Assembly (NCBI RefSeq): GCF_030546805.1
Contig: NZ_JAUOPC010000004.1
Span: 62,001 to 126,000 of the forward strand
Length of the DNA stretch: 64,000 nt
Direction: 5' to 3'
Source of the DNA: Cyclobacterium sp. 1_MG-2023
Lineage (GTDB): Bacteria; Bacteroidota; Bacteroidia; Cytophagales; Cyclobacteriaceae
Part shown: positions 1 through 7,675 of the stretch, in pieces
How the letters are laid out: the number at the start of each line of letters is the position of its first letter
How positions within the stretch are numbered: the stretch's first letter is position 1
Program-made: the position numbers and the translations under genes
Notes under the pieces: generated by a model
Told to the model about the DNA's origin: nothing
Seen by the model: only the letters and a program-made list of their open reading frames with translations
The model's database searches: none

Positions 1-1
1 T

Positions 2-730
2 AGAGGTACTACCAATTTGATTTATGTGAAAAGCAAAGACAGGTATTATGCGTATTTTAATGTGTTTTCTAATACCCTAGGTGAAACCATCCATTTTAAG
101 GTTTATGATTCTGAGAAAAATCAAGTAACAGATATATCCGAAACAGTAAAATTTGAAACCAATGCCTTACGCGGTAATTTATCGCAGGCTTTCAGTATTG
201 CAAGTCCTGCGCTAAATAATGAAGCGCAAATACTTGACTTTAGTTTTAAGGATATTGAAGTAGTGAATAAAACTGAAAATGACCAAGAGATGGTTCTTTA
301 TCTTAATAATGGGGTTAATCCCACCTTACTAAAAGGTGTTTTTGAATTAAGTGATGGTAGTAAATTATTCCATAGAGGTCAACAACTAATCTCGGGTACG
401 AGTGTGCTGGATTTCTCAAGTCCTGTATACCTGGATGTTTTATCACAGGATGAATCAATGAAAAAGCAATGGGTTATAAGTGTACGTTATACCACAAGAT
501 CAAGCAGTATAAAAATATACAAAAAGGATGCTGTTTGTTACAATGGAGGAGCCATCAAAGTTGTATCGGATCTAAATGGAGGGGAAATTATTTTATTTAA
601 AGACCAGATTGAATATGCAAAATTGCCTATTGTCAATGGGGAGGTGCTTTTTACGGATTTACTGGCCGGCGATTATCTATTGAAAACGGGTGATCTTGAA
701 AAAAACGTAGAAATAATTTTAAAAGAGTGA
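2..730 (+). CDS. Surface/secreted protein, C-terminal part (5' end outside window)
   Basis: The frame is open to the left edge of the window, so this is the C-terminal part of a longer protein; the first possible internal start (TTG at 17) is probably not a real start. Early residues (RYYAYFNVFSNTLGETIHFK) resemble a short beta-rich module found in tandem in large Bacteroidota surface proteins, where a line about a tracking value is followed by an extensibility phrase ending in F-K-x-Y-D. No catalytic motif is visible. The stop is followed after 3 bases by a lipoprotein gene, so the two are probably co-transcribed. Family resemblance is from memory; function unknown. Confidence 0.7.
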   Translation, partial: RGTTNLIYVKSKDRYYAYFNVFSNTLGETIHFKVYDSEKNQVTDISETVKFETNALRGNLSQAFSIASPALNNEAQILDFSFKDIEVVNKTENDQEMVLYLNNGVNPTLLKGVFELSDGSKLFHRGQQLISGTSVLDFSSPVYLDVLSQDESMKKQWVISVRYTTRSSSIKIYKKDAVCYNGGAIKVVSDLNGGEIILFKDQIEYAKLPIVNGEVLFTDLLAGDYLLKTGDLEKNVEIILKE

Positions 731-733
731 GTA

Positions 734-1144
734 ATGAAAATTGCAAGAAATATATTTATACTAATTTTTTTGACCATTTATTGTGTCAGCTGTATTAAGG
801 AGGACAATACAGGTCTTTTAGGGAATGAAGAAAGGTATCACCCAATTGGAATTAAATTTGTTTATGAAGATGGAACTGAAGTGCTAGATTCAGATTGTAT
901 TTCTCCCGATATTAAATACGCCGTTCAGATCGAAGTTACAACAAACAATAACCGCAATACAAACGCTTCAAAAATCGAGTATACCATAAATGGGTCACCT
1001 TACAGTATGTCGTTTATAGAGGAAGGGGTAAAAAGTAATCCGGTGACACTGGTAAATGGCAAAAATATTGCAGAATTAGTGAAAACAGCCGTATCTACAG
1101 AATTGACTTACGTTGAACAAGGTGATTTTCAATTGATAGAATGA
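734..1144 (+). CDS. Small lipoprotein of unknown function
   Basis: A 136-residue protein with an N-terminal hydrophobic signal and lipobox (CVSC, modified Cys about residue 20) followed by charged residues, as in Bacteroidota outer-membrane lipoproteins. The rest looks like one beta-rich domain with an ITINGSPY-type strand. It starts 3 bases after the upstream surface protein and probably forms an operon with it. No recognised family and no enzymatic motif. Confidence 0.7.
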   Translation: MKIARNIFILIFLTIYCVSCIKEDNTGLLGNEERYHPIGIKFVYEDGTEVLDSDCISPDIKYAVQIEVTTNNNRNTNASKIEYTINGSPYSMSFIEEGVKSNPVTLVNGKNIAELVKTAVSTELTYVEQGDFQLIE

Positions 1145-1283
1145 GAAGGAAGAAGGCCTTTTTTCTAAGTTTCTTCGATTAATTAAAGACTTTTAAAAAT
1201 GTAAACCAGTATATTGAATCTGGGTAATGATTTAGAGGAATTCCGTACTATTGGTTGCGAAATGGATTTAGTTTTAAATTTAA

Positions 1284-1293
1284 CCCGAAATAT
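1284..1293. repeat. Target-site duplication, left copy
   Basis: CCCGAAATAT directly abuts the left end of the IS4-family element and is repeated exactly at 2687-2696 on the other side. Confidence 0.9.
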
Positions 1294-2686
1294 CAATGTC
1301 GTTTAGTTAAGGTTTATAAGTTATAAAATTACTGGGTCTGGCAGTATACCTTTTAATTCTAGGAACTGACCTATTGGGCCGTACTATTTCAAGTTGAAGC
1401 AACAGTTTGAAAGCATAATCAGATATTTTTCCAATGATTTTGTCCATTCCTTGTTTGAGTTGATCAATTATAGATTTGGTTTTACGATACGCTTGGGTTC
1501 TGTTGATCTGATAAGTGTTTTTCCGTTTTTTATTACAGTAGTCAATCCCTTTTTTGGTAAGTGTTTTACTGAGGATGTTGCTCAAGTTGGCCCTGAGAAT
1601 GATTCTATTAAAATCCTGGAGAACGGCCCTGGCCGTCTTTCCGCTCAGGTTTTCAAGTTCCGCCCTGGTTTTGAGTAGCTTGAAAGACTCTTCAACAGGC
1701 CATCTTTTCCTGTAAAGCTCACGTATTTCCTTGACAGGGTACTTCCAATGGTCAACTAGGTTGGTTATCAATATATGGTCTTCTCCTGATGCAATCGGTA
1801 CCCGTACGAGCCTTAATTTGAGTGCCTCAGTAGGAATATTCCTTTCTCTACACCTGTTTAAGGCCTCTTTGGAAGGGGATACCTCTATGATCTGCTGTTT
1901 TTGGGTAGATGCTAAAAATGCTTTTGCATGTTTCCATCTGTTTGCCTTTACCCTGATGACAAAGGATTTCTGTTGCTGAACCAATGTGGACATGAGCCAA
2001 AAGGCCGCATAAGCCCTATCCATTATAAGCAGGTCGCCCTGCCCTAGACAGGGAAGATGACTTTCACACAGAGCAAGTTCACTTGTCCTGTAATGTTTGA
2101 TCTTGGCATCTATACTGATTTGGTTGAGTACATCGTAGGCTAGGGAAACACGGGCTAACACTACTTTTCTCCCGTTTTCAGTCCGGGTTTCGAAATGGCC
2201 AAAACCTTTTGCCAATTCTTTGCTGTAAGGAAGCTGCAAAGTACTGCCGTCGATACCTATAAGCCGAAAACCTTTCCATTTACGAATATGGCTGGCTTTT
2301 TTATAATAAAAAGAACATTGTTGTTCATTGAGCCATGTAAACACCTTGGGGTTTAGTTTGGATCGTTGCTGACTGAATGCTCCTTTGGAATAGCTGACCG
2401 ATTTGTCGGAAAAAAAATTATCAAGTTCTTGCTGAACACTCGATTTACCCAGGCCCAACATGAAGTAGATAAGATCTGTAAAACCCAAACACCGCTGACG
2501 AACAAACGCTGTGTTAGTCGTACGGAACCTATCGCGTGTTAATCCATTTTCTATATTGTTTTTTAATAGTTTTAAAAAGTCCTTCGAAAAGGAAAAGGAC
2601 TTGATTGTTGTTAGATTATTTTCAAAAAAACTACGCTCCCTTTTCTTTCCTAAAAATAATAAAAATTCCTTAACTAAACGACATTG
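1294..2686 (-). mobile_element. IS4-family insertion sequence, complete, 1393 bp
   Basis: The ends are a perfect 19-bp inverted repeat: CAATGTCGTTTAGTTAAGG at 1294-1312 and its reverse complement at 2668-2686. Both sides are flanked by the same 10 bp, CCCGAAATAT, at 1284-1293 and 2687-2696, a target-site duplication of the length expected for IS4-family elements. The single gene inside carries the YREK signature of IS4 transposases. The stop codon of the transposase lies inside the left terminal repeat. The intact ends and unmutated duplication suggest a recent insertion. The target is one copy of a dispersed repeat found at least twice more in the window. Confidence 0.93.
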
Positions 2687-2743
2687 CCCGAAATATGCAA
2701 TAGACAATCTATTACGTGCTGAAATCGCTTCAAAATCAGCCAC
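1307..2743 (-). CDS. IS4-family transposase (DDE)
   Basis: Cut-and-paste transposase with an RNase-H-like DDE core. Visible motifs: first Asp in LIGIDGSTL, second Asp in IMDRAYAAF, and the YREK signature in YRKRWPVEESFKLLK (Y-x2-R-x3-E-x6-K) holding the catalytic Glu. The open frame runs to an ATG at 2743, but the right end of the element is at 2686, so the first 19 residues are encoded by flanking host DNA. Inside the element there is no in-frame ATG, GTG or TTG until about residue 90, beyond conserved N-terminal sequence. The element's own start codon is therefore unclear: it may be a rare codon, or translation may enter from outside. Confidence 0.85.
   Translation of the reverse strand: MADFEAISARNRLSIAYFGQCRLVKEFLLFLGKKRERSFFENNLTTIKSFSFSKDFLKLLKNNIENGLTRDRFRTTNTAFVRQRCLGFTDLIYFMLGLGKSSVQQELDNFFSDKSVSYSKGAFSQQRSKLNPKVFTWLNEQQCSFYYKKASHIRKWKGFRLIGIDGSTLQLPYSKELAKGFGHFETRTENGRKVVLARVSLAYDVLNQISIDAKIKHYRTSELALCESHLPCLGQGDLLIMDRAYAAFWLMSTLVQQQKSFVIRVKANRWKHAKAFLASTQKQQIIEVSPSKEALNRCRERNIPTEALKLRLVRVPIASGEDHILITNLVDHWKYPVKEIRELYRKRWPVEESFKLLKTRAELENLSGKTARAVLQDFNRIILRANLSNILSKTLTKKGIDYCNKKRKNTYQINRTQAYRKTKSIIDQLKQGMDKIIGKISDYAFKLLLQLEIVRPNRSVPRIKRYTARPSNFITYKP
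2687..2696. repeat. Target-site duplication, right copy
   Basis: CCCGAAATAT directly abuts the right end of the IS4-family element and matches 1284-1293 exactly. Confidence 0.9.
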
Positions 2744-2878
2744 TTCGTTGCTGTTTTCAATTTCACCATAGCGGTGCTATGCTAAAATCTCCAAACAGCC
2801 TGATTTTCTTGCGATTGCAACACTTCCCGTAAACACGGGACAGGCTATCACGAATCCTATTACATAATCCGAGTTTAA
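2687..2878 (-). repeat. Dispersed repeat, copy 1 (interrupted by the IS)
   Basis: About 190 bp that matches, in reverse orientation, 35523-35705 over most of its length and, more weakly, 58811-58905. It holds two perfect hairpins: CATAGC-GGT-GCTATG at 2767-2781 and TCCCGT-AAAC-ACGGGA at 2825-2840. The repeat continues to the left of the IS, since 1271-1293 resembles the flank of the third copy. It has a reading frame encoding an ISARNR-like peptide, but this shifts or stops between copies, so I see it as non-coding. Confidence 0.75.
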
Positions 2879-2994
2879 AATGGTTATAATATTGAATTTA
2901 CTTACAATTATTCGATAAATTCATGTTTTAGTTATTTTTACAATTGCCTAAATAAACAGTTGTGAAGATTAATCCATATAGATTTAAACTCCTT

Positions 2995-4284
2995 ATGCCC
3001 AAGTATTTAATTGCGTTTGTAATAAGTGTCTTTTTCGTAAACTTTATATTAATAAAACCTGCTAATGTCTTTGCAATGACTGGGCAGGCATCAGTCAACC
3101 CCAATGACTTCGATGGTACAGATACAGAGCGGATTTTACAGGCCATTCAAAAAGCCAAAAACACTTCGAATTTGGTACGTATACCAAGGGTTAATGCCAA
3201 TGGTACCAACATTTGGATGATCGATAGTGCCATTTTATTACCAAGCAATCTCACGCTAATTTTAGACAATTGTACCCTTCAACTATCAAATTCCAGCAGG
3301 GACAATATGTTTAGATCCGATAACGTGGGATTAGGAATAACTAACCCTGAATGGAATGAAAATATAAATATATATGGGATAGGGAAAGCCATTTTGAAGG
3401 GGGCAAGCAATCCTAGGTCTACTGGAGACGGAGCAAGAATGCTGACATTGAATCCAAAGGAAGAGCAGGATAAAGGGAATTGGAGAGTTAGCTATGGCAC
3501 AGATGCGGGTAACCCTGAGATGAAACAAAAAGGCGACTGGAGAAACATAATGATGTTAATCGGCTATGTAAAAAACTTTACAATTAAAAATGTAAGGTTT
3601 GAAAACACCCATGGCTGGACCATAAGTTTTGAGCGCACTATAGGTGCCGAACTATCTGACCTAACCATTTTCAATGAGGAATTTGTAAGGGTCAATGGAG
3701 AACAGCATATGGTGTCTAATAAAGATGGGATCAATTTGAGGCAAGGCTGTAAAAATTTTAGAATTGACAATATTTCCGGAGTCACCGGAGATGATTTTAT
3801 AGCACTATCCAATCTCGATACAGCCCCTGAACTTGTTAAAAAAAATGGGGACATTACTGACAGTATGGTAACAGCCAGTAGGTGGTATGGACCAGAAGAT
3901 GATATAGAACAGGTAGTGATCACCAATATTTCCTGTGAAAATAGGTATCGCGCCATTGCTATTAGGGCTAGTGATCAGGCCGGAATTCACCATGTTTATA
4001 TCAATGGAGTGGTTTTTAAAGCCAACGAGGGTCGTCATGATGCCATCCTCATCGGAGGTAGGGGATATGGGGAGGAATCTCTGCCAGGAAAAATTAATTC
4101 TATCCATGCCATGAATATTATAGGAAATGGTCAATCCCTTGTTAGAATTCAAGCACAAGTTGCAGATTGCCATTTTATGAATGGAATGTACTCCGGTGAA
4201 AATGCTACTGCCACGCTTTACGAAATCGACTCTTTGACTACTTCAAATGTCACCCAAAATAATTGGATCAAAGTGAAATATTAA
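2995..4284 (+). CDS. Secreted GH28-like right-handed beta-helix protein (polygalacturonase-like)
   Basis: Predicted secreted or periplasmic polysaccharide-active enzyme of the pectate-lyase/polygalacturonase beta-helix fold. From the ATG at 2995 the protein has 429 residues. A signal peptide occupies about residues 1-27 (MPKYLIAF...). A beta-helix follows, with many short N-I/V-x repeats. The GH28-like acidic cluster is visible: N-K-D-G (Asp about 244) and G-D-D (Asp about 266-267), followed by R-A-I-A-I-R. The GH28 G-H-G element is not obvious, so substrate and catalytic mode are uncertain. A GTG at 2962 would add 11 residues before the signal peptide; I prefer the ATG. It stands alone, 230 bp before an amidohydrolase. 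Confidence 0.78.
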   Translation: MPKYLIAFVISVFFVNFILIKPANVFAMTGQASVNPNDFDGTDTERILQAIQKAKNTSNLVRIPRVNANGTNIWMIDSAILLPSNLTLILDNCTLQLSNSSRDNMFRSDNVGLGITNPEWNENINIYGIGKAILKGASNPRSTGDGARMLTLNPKEEQDKGNWRVSYGTDAGNPEMKQKGDWRNIMMLIGYVKNFTIKNVRFENTHGWTISFERTIGAELSDLTIFNEEFVRVNGEQHMVSNKDGINLRQGCKNFRIDNISGVTGDDFIALSNLDTAPELVKKNGDITDSMVTASRWYGPEDDIEQVVITNISCENRYRAIAIRASDQAGIHHVYINGVVFKANEGRHDAILIGGRGYGEESLPGKINSIHAMNIIGNGQSLVRIQAQVADCHFMNGMYSGENATATLYEIDSLTTSNVTQNNWIKVKY

Positions 4285-4516
4285 ATTAATGTTCTTTAAT
4301 TCCTATACCAAAATTTCAATAAATAAAAATAACAACTTAGCTTTAGAAGCTAATGGTATTTTAGGAAGGGGTTTTTCAATAATCAAGTTGGGATTGTTGT
4401 TTATGCTTAAGTTTCTTGAAAGATTTTGGTAACGTAAACTATTTGGCTTTTAGCCAATATTTTTATAATCCAAATAGAAAAAGTTAATAGATAAATATCA
4501 CAAAATAACATAAAAA

Positions 4517-5845
4517 ATGACTGTAATTAAAGATTCTAGATCTCTGGTAATGTTGATTTGCCTTGGGCTCATGCTCTTCACAAATAAGGTTTTTTCTCAA
4601 AATGAGGCCAATCCTTCCTTATTGGAGATAAATCCACCGGAAGGCCCTTCAGGTGATAGGGTAAAAGCGATAGTAGGCCTTCGACTTATCGATGGTTTAG
4701 GCGGACCTGTTAGTGAAAATATTACAGTGGTGGTCAAAGGAAACAGAATTGTTGAAATTGGACCGGAAAATAGCGTTAGTATACCTCAGGGTGCAGAAGT
4801 TACAGAAGGGAAAGGAATGAGCCTTTTACCGGGACTAATTGATGCTCATTTCCATAGTGCCAATAATAACAAATCTCTAAGTAACCTACTTAGGAATGGT
4901 GTAACTACCATGAGAGATCCCGGTCATCCCATCAGGTTTTATCAGGCACAGCATTTTGCTACTACCCAAATGCCCAGAGTTTATGTGACCGGTGCACACC
5001 TTGATGGTTACCCGGGAGTATATGTTCAACAGGCCACTTTAGTGAAAGATGCAGATCATATCAGGTCCCAAATTGGGGAGTATGTTGAGAATGGAGCATC
5101 CGGGATAAAAATTTATTTTAGACTTCCTTTAAAGTACATAGAAACAGTGGTTAAAACAGCTGATTTTCATAAGATACCTGTAGTGGCCCACTTGGAATTG
5201 GTAGATGCTGACGATGCAATTTTAGCAGGTTTAAAAGGGATTGAACATGTCACTTCTTTTGGTACTTCTATTGCTGACCCAAAAGATGCAGAAGAATTCA
5301 GGAATTCAGTTCAGGAAGACAGCAATAACCGTAGGGCAGGAAGGTATCAGTTGTGGTCAAAAATAGATTTATCTTCTGACCGAGTGAAAGAGGTACTTGC
5401 TTTGGCTGCCAAAAACAATGTAGTATTGTCACCGACTCTTGCCACATTTGAAAAGCAATTTGGTGACGATGGCGTGAAAGAATATGAGGCCAAAGGATTT
5501 AAAAACATGCTTGAATTTGTAGGCATGGCTCATAAGGCAGGGGTTAAAATTGTTATAGGATCTCACAATTCAGGTCGATATGTAAAACCCGGACTTGCTT
5601 ACCAAAGAGAAATGGAATTGCTAATTGCAGCAGGTATGAGTCCATTAGAAGTAATCTCTAGTAGTACCATTATCAATGCGGAATATTTCCGTACTGAAGA
5701 AAGATTGGGAAGCATTGAAAAAGGGAAGTTAGCCGATTTAATTTTGGTAGAAGGTAATCCTTCTAAGGATATTAAATCCATGTATTCCATTAAGAAAGTA
5801 ATGCTAAATGGAGAGTGGGTAGAAAATAGCGGTACAATGGATTAA
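4517..5845 (+). CDS. Secreted amidohydrolase-superfamily protein (imidazolonepropionase/prolidase-like)
   Basis: 442 residues with a signal peptide (cleavage near VFSQ, residue 27-28) and a TIM-barrel metal-dependent hydrolase fold. Visible metal ligands are HxH (His111 and His113 in DAHFHS), the carboxylated-lysine candidate in GIKIYF, and the two later histidines in VVAHLE and GIEHV. The final ligand, usually Asp in a G-T-D-[AS]-G motif, reads G-S-H-N-S-G here, so the usual catalytic Asp is replaced by His. The C-terminal small domain returns (KLADLILVEGNP). Probable substrates are cyclic amides or dipeptides, but this cannot be fixed from sequence. Convergent with the next gene. Confidence 0.85.
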   Translation: MTVIKDSRSLVMLICLGLMLFTNKVFSQNEANPSLLEINPPEGPSGDRVKAIVGLRLIDGLGGPVSENITVVVKGNRIVEIGPENSVSIPQGAEVTEGKGMSLLPGLIDAHFHSANNNKSLSNLLRNGVTTMRDPGHPIRFYQAQHFATTQMPRVYVTGAHLDGYPGVYVQQATLVKDADHIRSQIGEYVENGASGIKIYFRLPLKYIETVVKTADFHKIPVVAHLELVDADDAILAGLKGIEHVTSFGTSIADPKDAEEFRNSVQEDSNNRRAGRYQLWSKIDLSSDRVKEVLALAAKNNVVLSPTLATFEKQFGDDGVKEYEAKGFKNMLEFVGMAHKAGVKIVIGSHNSGRYVKPGLAYQREMELLIAAGMSPLEVISSSTIINAEYFRTEERLGSIEKGKLADLILVEGNPSKDIKSMYSIKKVMLNGEWVENSGTMD

Positions 5846-5884
5846 AATTCCCAAAATCATTAGCTTGAATTCTTTGCTTGTAAA

Positions 5885-5914
5885 TCCCTCGCTTAATTTA
5901 TTTTAGGCGAGGGA
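5885..5914. terminator. Intrinsic terminator between convergent genes
   Basis: Inverted repeat TCCCTCGC (5885-5892) and GCGAGGGA (5907-5914) with a 14-base AT-rich loop, followed on the plus strand by a T-rich tract. It can serve both the amidohydrolase gene and the convergent TVP38 gene. Confidence 0.75.
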
Positions 5915-5915
5915 C

Positions 5916-6605
5916 TTAATTTTTATTTCTCCTTTTTTTATCCCACCAAACATATATGATAAATCCTACCAAACTCACAGCCCCTAACCAAATTAAACCG
6001 GTCTTCATCTCCTCTCTGTTTTCTCCTAATATGGCTATTGCAGCTGTTAAAGGTAATATACCTAGCATTGTAGATCCTATAAATCTCCAATAGCCCATCC
6101 GAAGCATACCTGCAATGATACTGATGGCGTCATTTGAGAGAAAAGGAGATAACCTAGTTACAATAACGGCCCAGAAACCATAATCCTCTAAAAAGCCGGT
6201 GATTTTTTTATCGGTTTTTTCTCCTAGCAAACGATCGATAACTGGTGTGCCAAAATTGACTCCTACCCCATACCCTATGCTTGAAGCTGTAAATATAGCT
6301 ATAAGAATAATTCCTGACCCTAACCAAGGGCCGTAGGCTAAAACAGTAACGACCATCAACAGGAAAGAAGGAATGATAAACATAAACATTTGGACCACCA
6401 TTGCTGCAACAATTATTAATGGACCCCAGAACTCAAACTGGTTCACCCAATTTGATATTCTTTGTTCATCATTGCTTCCCAACACCTCCCAGGCTTCGTT
6501 GAAAAATTGATGGACAGATGAATTGAGAAAATACAAGCTGATTAAGCTTCCTAAAAATATAAATGAAATTATATAGGGCCATTTAGATGTTTTCCTTTTT
6601 GACAT
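5916..6605 (-). CDS. TVP38/TMEM64 (VTT/DedA-like) membrane protein
   Basis: 229-residue inner-membrane protein with about five to six hydrophobic segments. The N-terminal segment follows a Lys/Arg-rich start, and the central region holds the SNARE-associated/VTT features: the G-F-W-A-V-I-x-T-R-L-S-P stretch and the following N-D-A-I-S-I-I-A-G-M segment. The family works in membrane lipid handling or scrambling; the specific role here is unknown. The C-terminus ends in a basic tail (KKRRNKN). It appears monocistronic. Confidence 0.85.
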   Translation of the reverse strand: MSKRKTSKWPYIISFIFLGSLISLYFLNSSVHQFFNEAWEVLGSNDEQRISNWVNQFEFWGPLIIVAAMVVQMFMFIIPSFLLMVVTVLAYGPWLGSGIILIAIFTASSIGYGVGVNFGTPVIDRLLGEKTDKKITGFLEDYGFWAVIVTRLSPFLSNDAISIIAGMLRMGYWRFIGSTMLGILPLTAAIAILGENREEMKTGLIWLGAVSLVGFIIYVWWDKKRRNKN

Positions 6606-6731
6606 TTATGAATAATTTGAACCAACCATTGAAAAATTTAATAGGTTGTTCACTAAAATAATGCCGAACTGAAATAGTAAGGGTTAATATTTCAAAACAG
6701 GAAACATTTATGGCTTAGACCTTGGAATAGG

Positions 6732-7307
6732 TCAATAATTCACTTCTATGTTGTATTTAGATAATAAACCGGGTAATCCTTCCAGGGAGAATTTAGCTTT
6801 TTTAATTTTGTTGTATGCCGGATCAAAACTGTAGTTAATAGCTGTCCTGAAATCAGCCTTTTCTAATATACTGTTATAAAATGTGGCTTGAAGTAGGTTA
6901 CATGTATCAAATATAGCAAAGCTTAGGTCAGCATTAGAAAAGTCAACGTCCTTTAATGAGCAGTGGTCAAACTTGGCTTTCTTTAAGTTCTTGGCTTGAA
7001 AAATGGAATAATCAAGAGTGCAACCCGTAAAGGAAGCCGAAAATAAAAAGTCATCACATTTACTGAAATCTATTCCCATTAATTTACATTGTTGAAATGC
7101 CACATTTTTAAAAGCCGCATCTATAATACTGGTCATGGAAAAGTTGCAATTAAAAAATTGACAATCCATAAACTCTATCCTGCAAAGATCACTATTAAAG
7201 AAATTACAGTTGGAGAAGAGGCATTGTTCGTAGGCTTCACCTTCCATTCGGTTTTCGGAATAATCGACTTGATCAAATGTTTCATTTATAAATGATTCAC
7301 TTTCCAT
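6732..7307 (-). CDS. Pentapeptide-repeat protein
   Basis: 191 residues built from A(D/N)LXX-type pentapeptide repeats, for example CNFFN, CQFFN, CNFSM, ADLSF, CNLLQ and ADFRT, with Phe or Leu at the central position. Such proteins fold as a right-handed quadrilateral beta-helix. There is no signal peptide. Size and Cys/Phe-rich repeats are like the Qnr/MfpA DNA-mimic group, but I cannot tell whether it protects gyrase. It appears monocistronic. Confidence 0.85.
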   Translation of the reverse strand: MESESFINETFDQVDYSENRMEGEAYEQCLFSNCNFFNSDLCRIEFMDCQFFNCNFSMTSIIDAAFKNVAFQQCKLMGIDFSKCDDFLFSASFTGCTLDYSIFQAKNLKKAKFDHCSLKDVDFSNADLSFAIFDTCNLLQATFYNSILEKADFRTAINYSFDPAYNKIKKAKFSLEGLPGLLSKYNIEVNY

Positions 7308-7507
7308 AGTTATAGAGACTTGGTAAAGGTTAGGGGGAAGATTGACTTAGTTTAACGAAATTAAGTCAATGCCGGGATTAAAAAAACAACTTTGGCTTCA
7401 ATCGAAAATATTTTCACCGCTTCATTTATATTGAGGGATCAGTATATACCTAGGTAGGGAATTGAAAGATAAATTCAGTTCGCTCAAATGGCTTAAAGTG
7501 AGCCTAA

Positions 7508-7560
7508 TCCTGACATTACTCAGGGAGTGATCTCAAGCGCCTCAAGGAAGTCTATTAAAA
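7508..7560 (+). repeat. Fragment of the dispersed repeat (weak fourth copy)
   Basis: TCCTGA-CATTAC-TCAGGGAG at 7508 onward matches the hairpin of the copy at 35555-35573 in nearly every stem base, with partial similarity for about 20 bases beyond. It lies in a 368-bp gene-free stretch (7308-7675) that otherwise holds only the terminator at 7605-7636. Confidence 0.4.
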
Positions 7561-7604
7561 AATTCGCTTAGATTAGTGTTTAATAATTCTATTTGACATA
7601 AAAA

Positions 7605-7636
7605 AAATCCCCAAGACAATTTAGTCTTGAGGATTT
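7605..7636 (-). terminator. Intrinsic terminator of the RND efflux operon
   Basis: Stem AAATCC-CAAGAC / GTCTTG-GGATTT with one bulge pair and a 6-base loop. On the minus strand it is followed by a run of seven T, 40 bases after the stop of the TolC-like gene. Confidence 0.88.
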
Positions 7637-7675
7637 GATAAGCGTTTCGCTTAGATTTGGTTGGGGTTTTATTTT

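Noticed and set aside
1394-1979. Plus-strand open frames across the transposase gene
   Set aside because: They are antisense to a well-supported transposase and show no family motif.
3564-4173. Antisense frames across the GH28-like gene
   Set aside because: They lie opposite a gene with a signal peptide and conserved motifs; composition is that of a shadow frame.
4440-4462. Terminator after the GH28-like gene (TTGGCT/AGCCAA)
   Set aside because: The stem is only 6 bp with a 3-base loop and lies about 160 bases from the stop; too weak to list.
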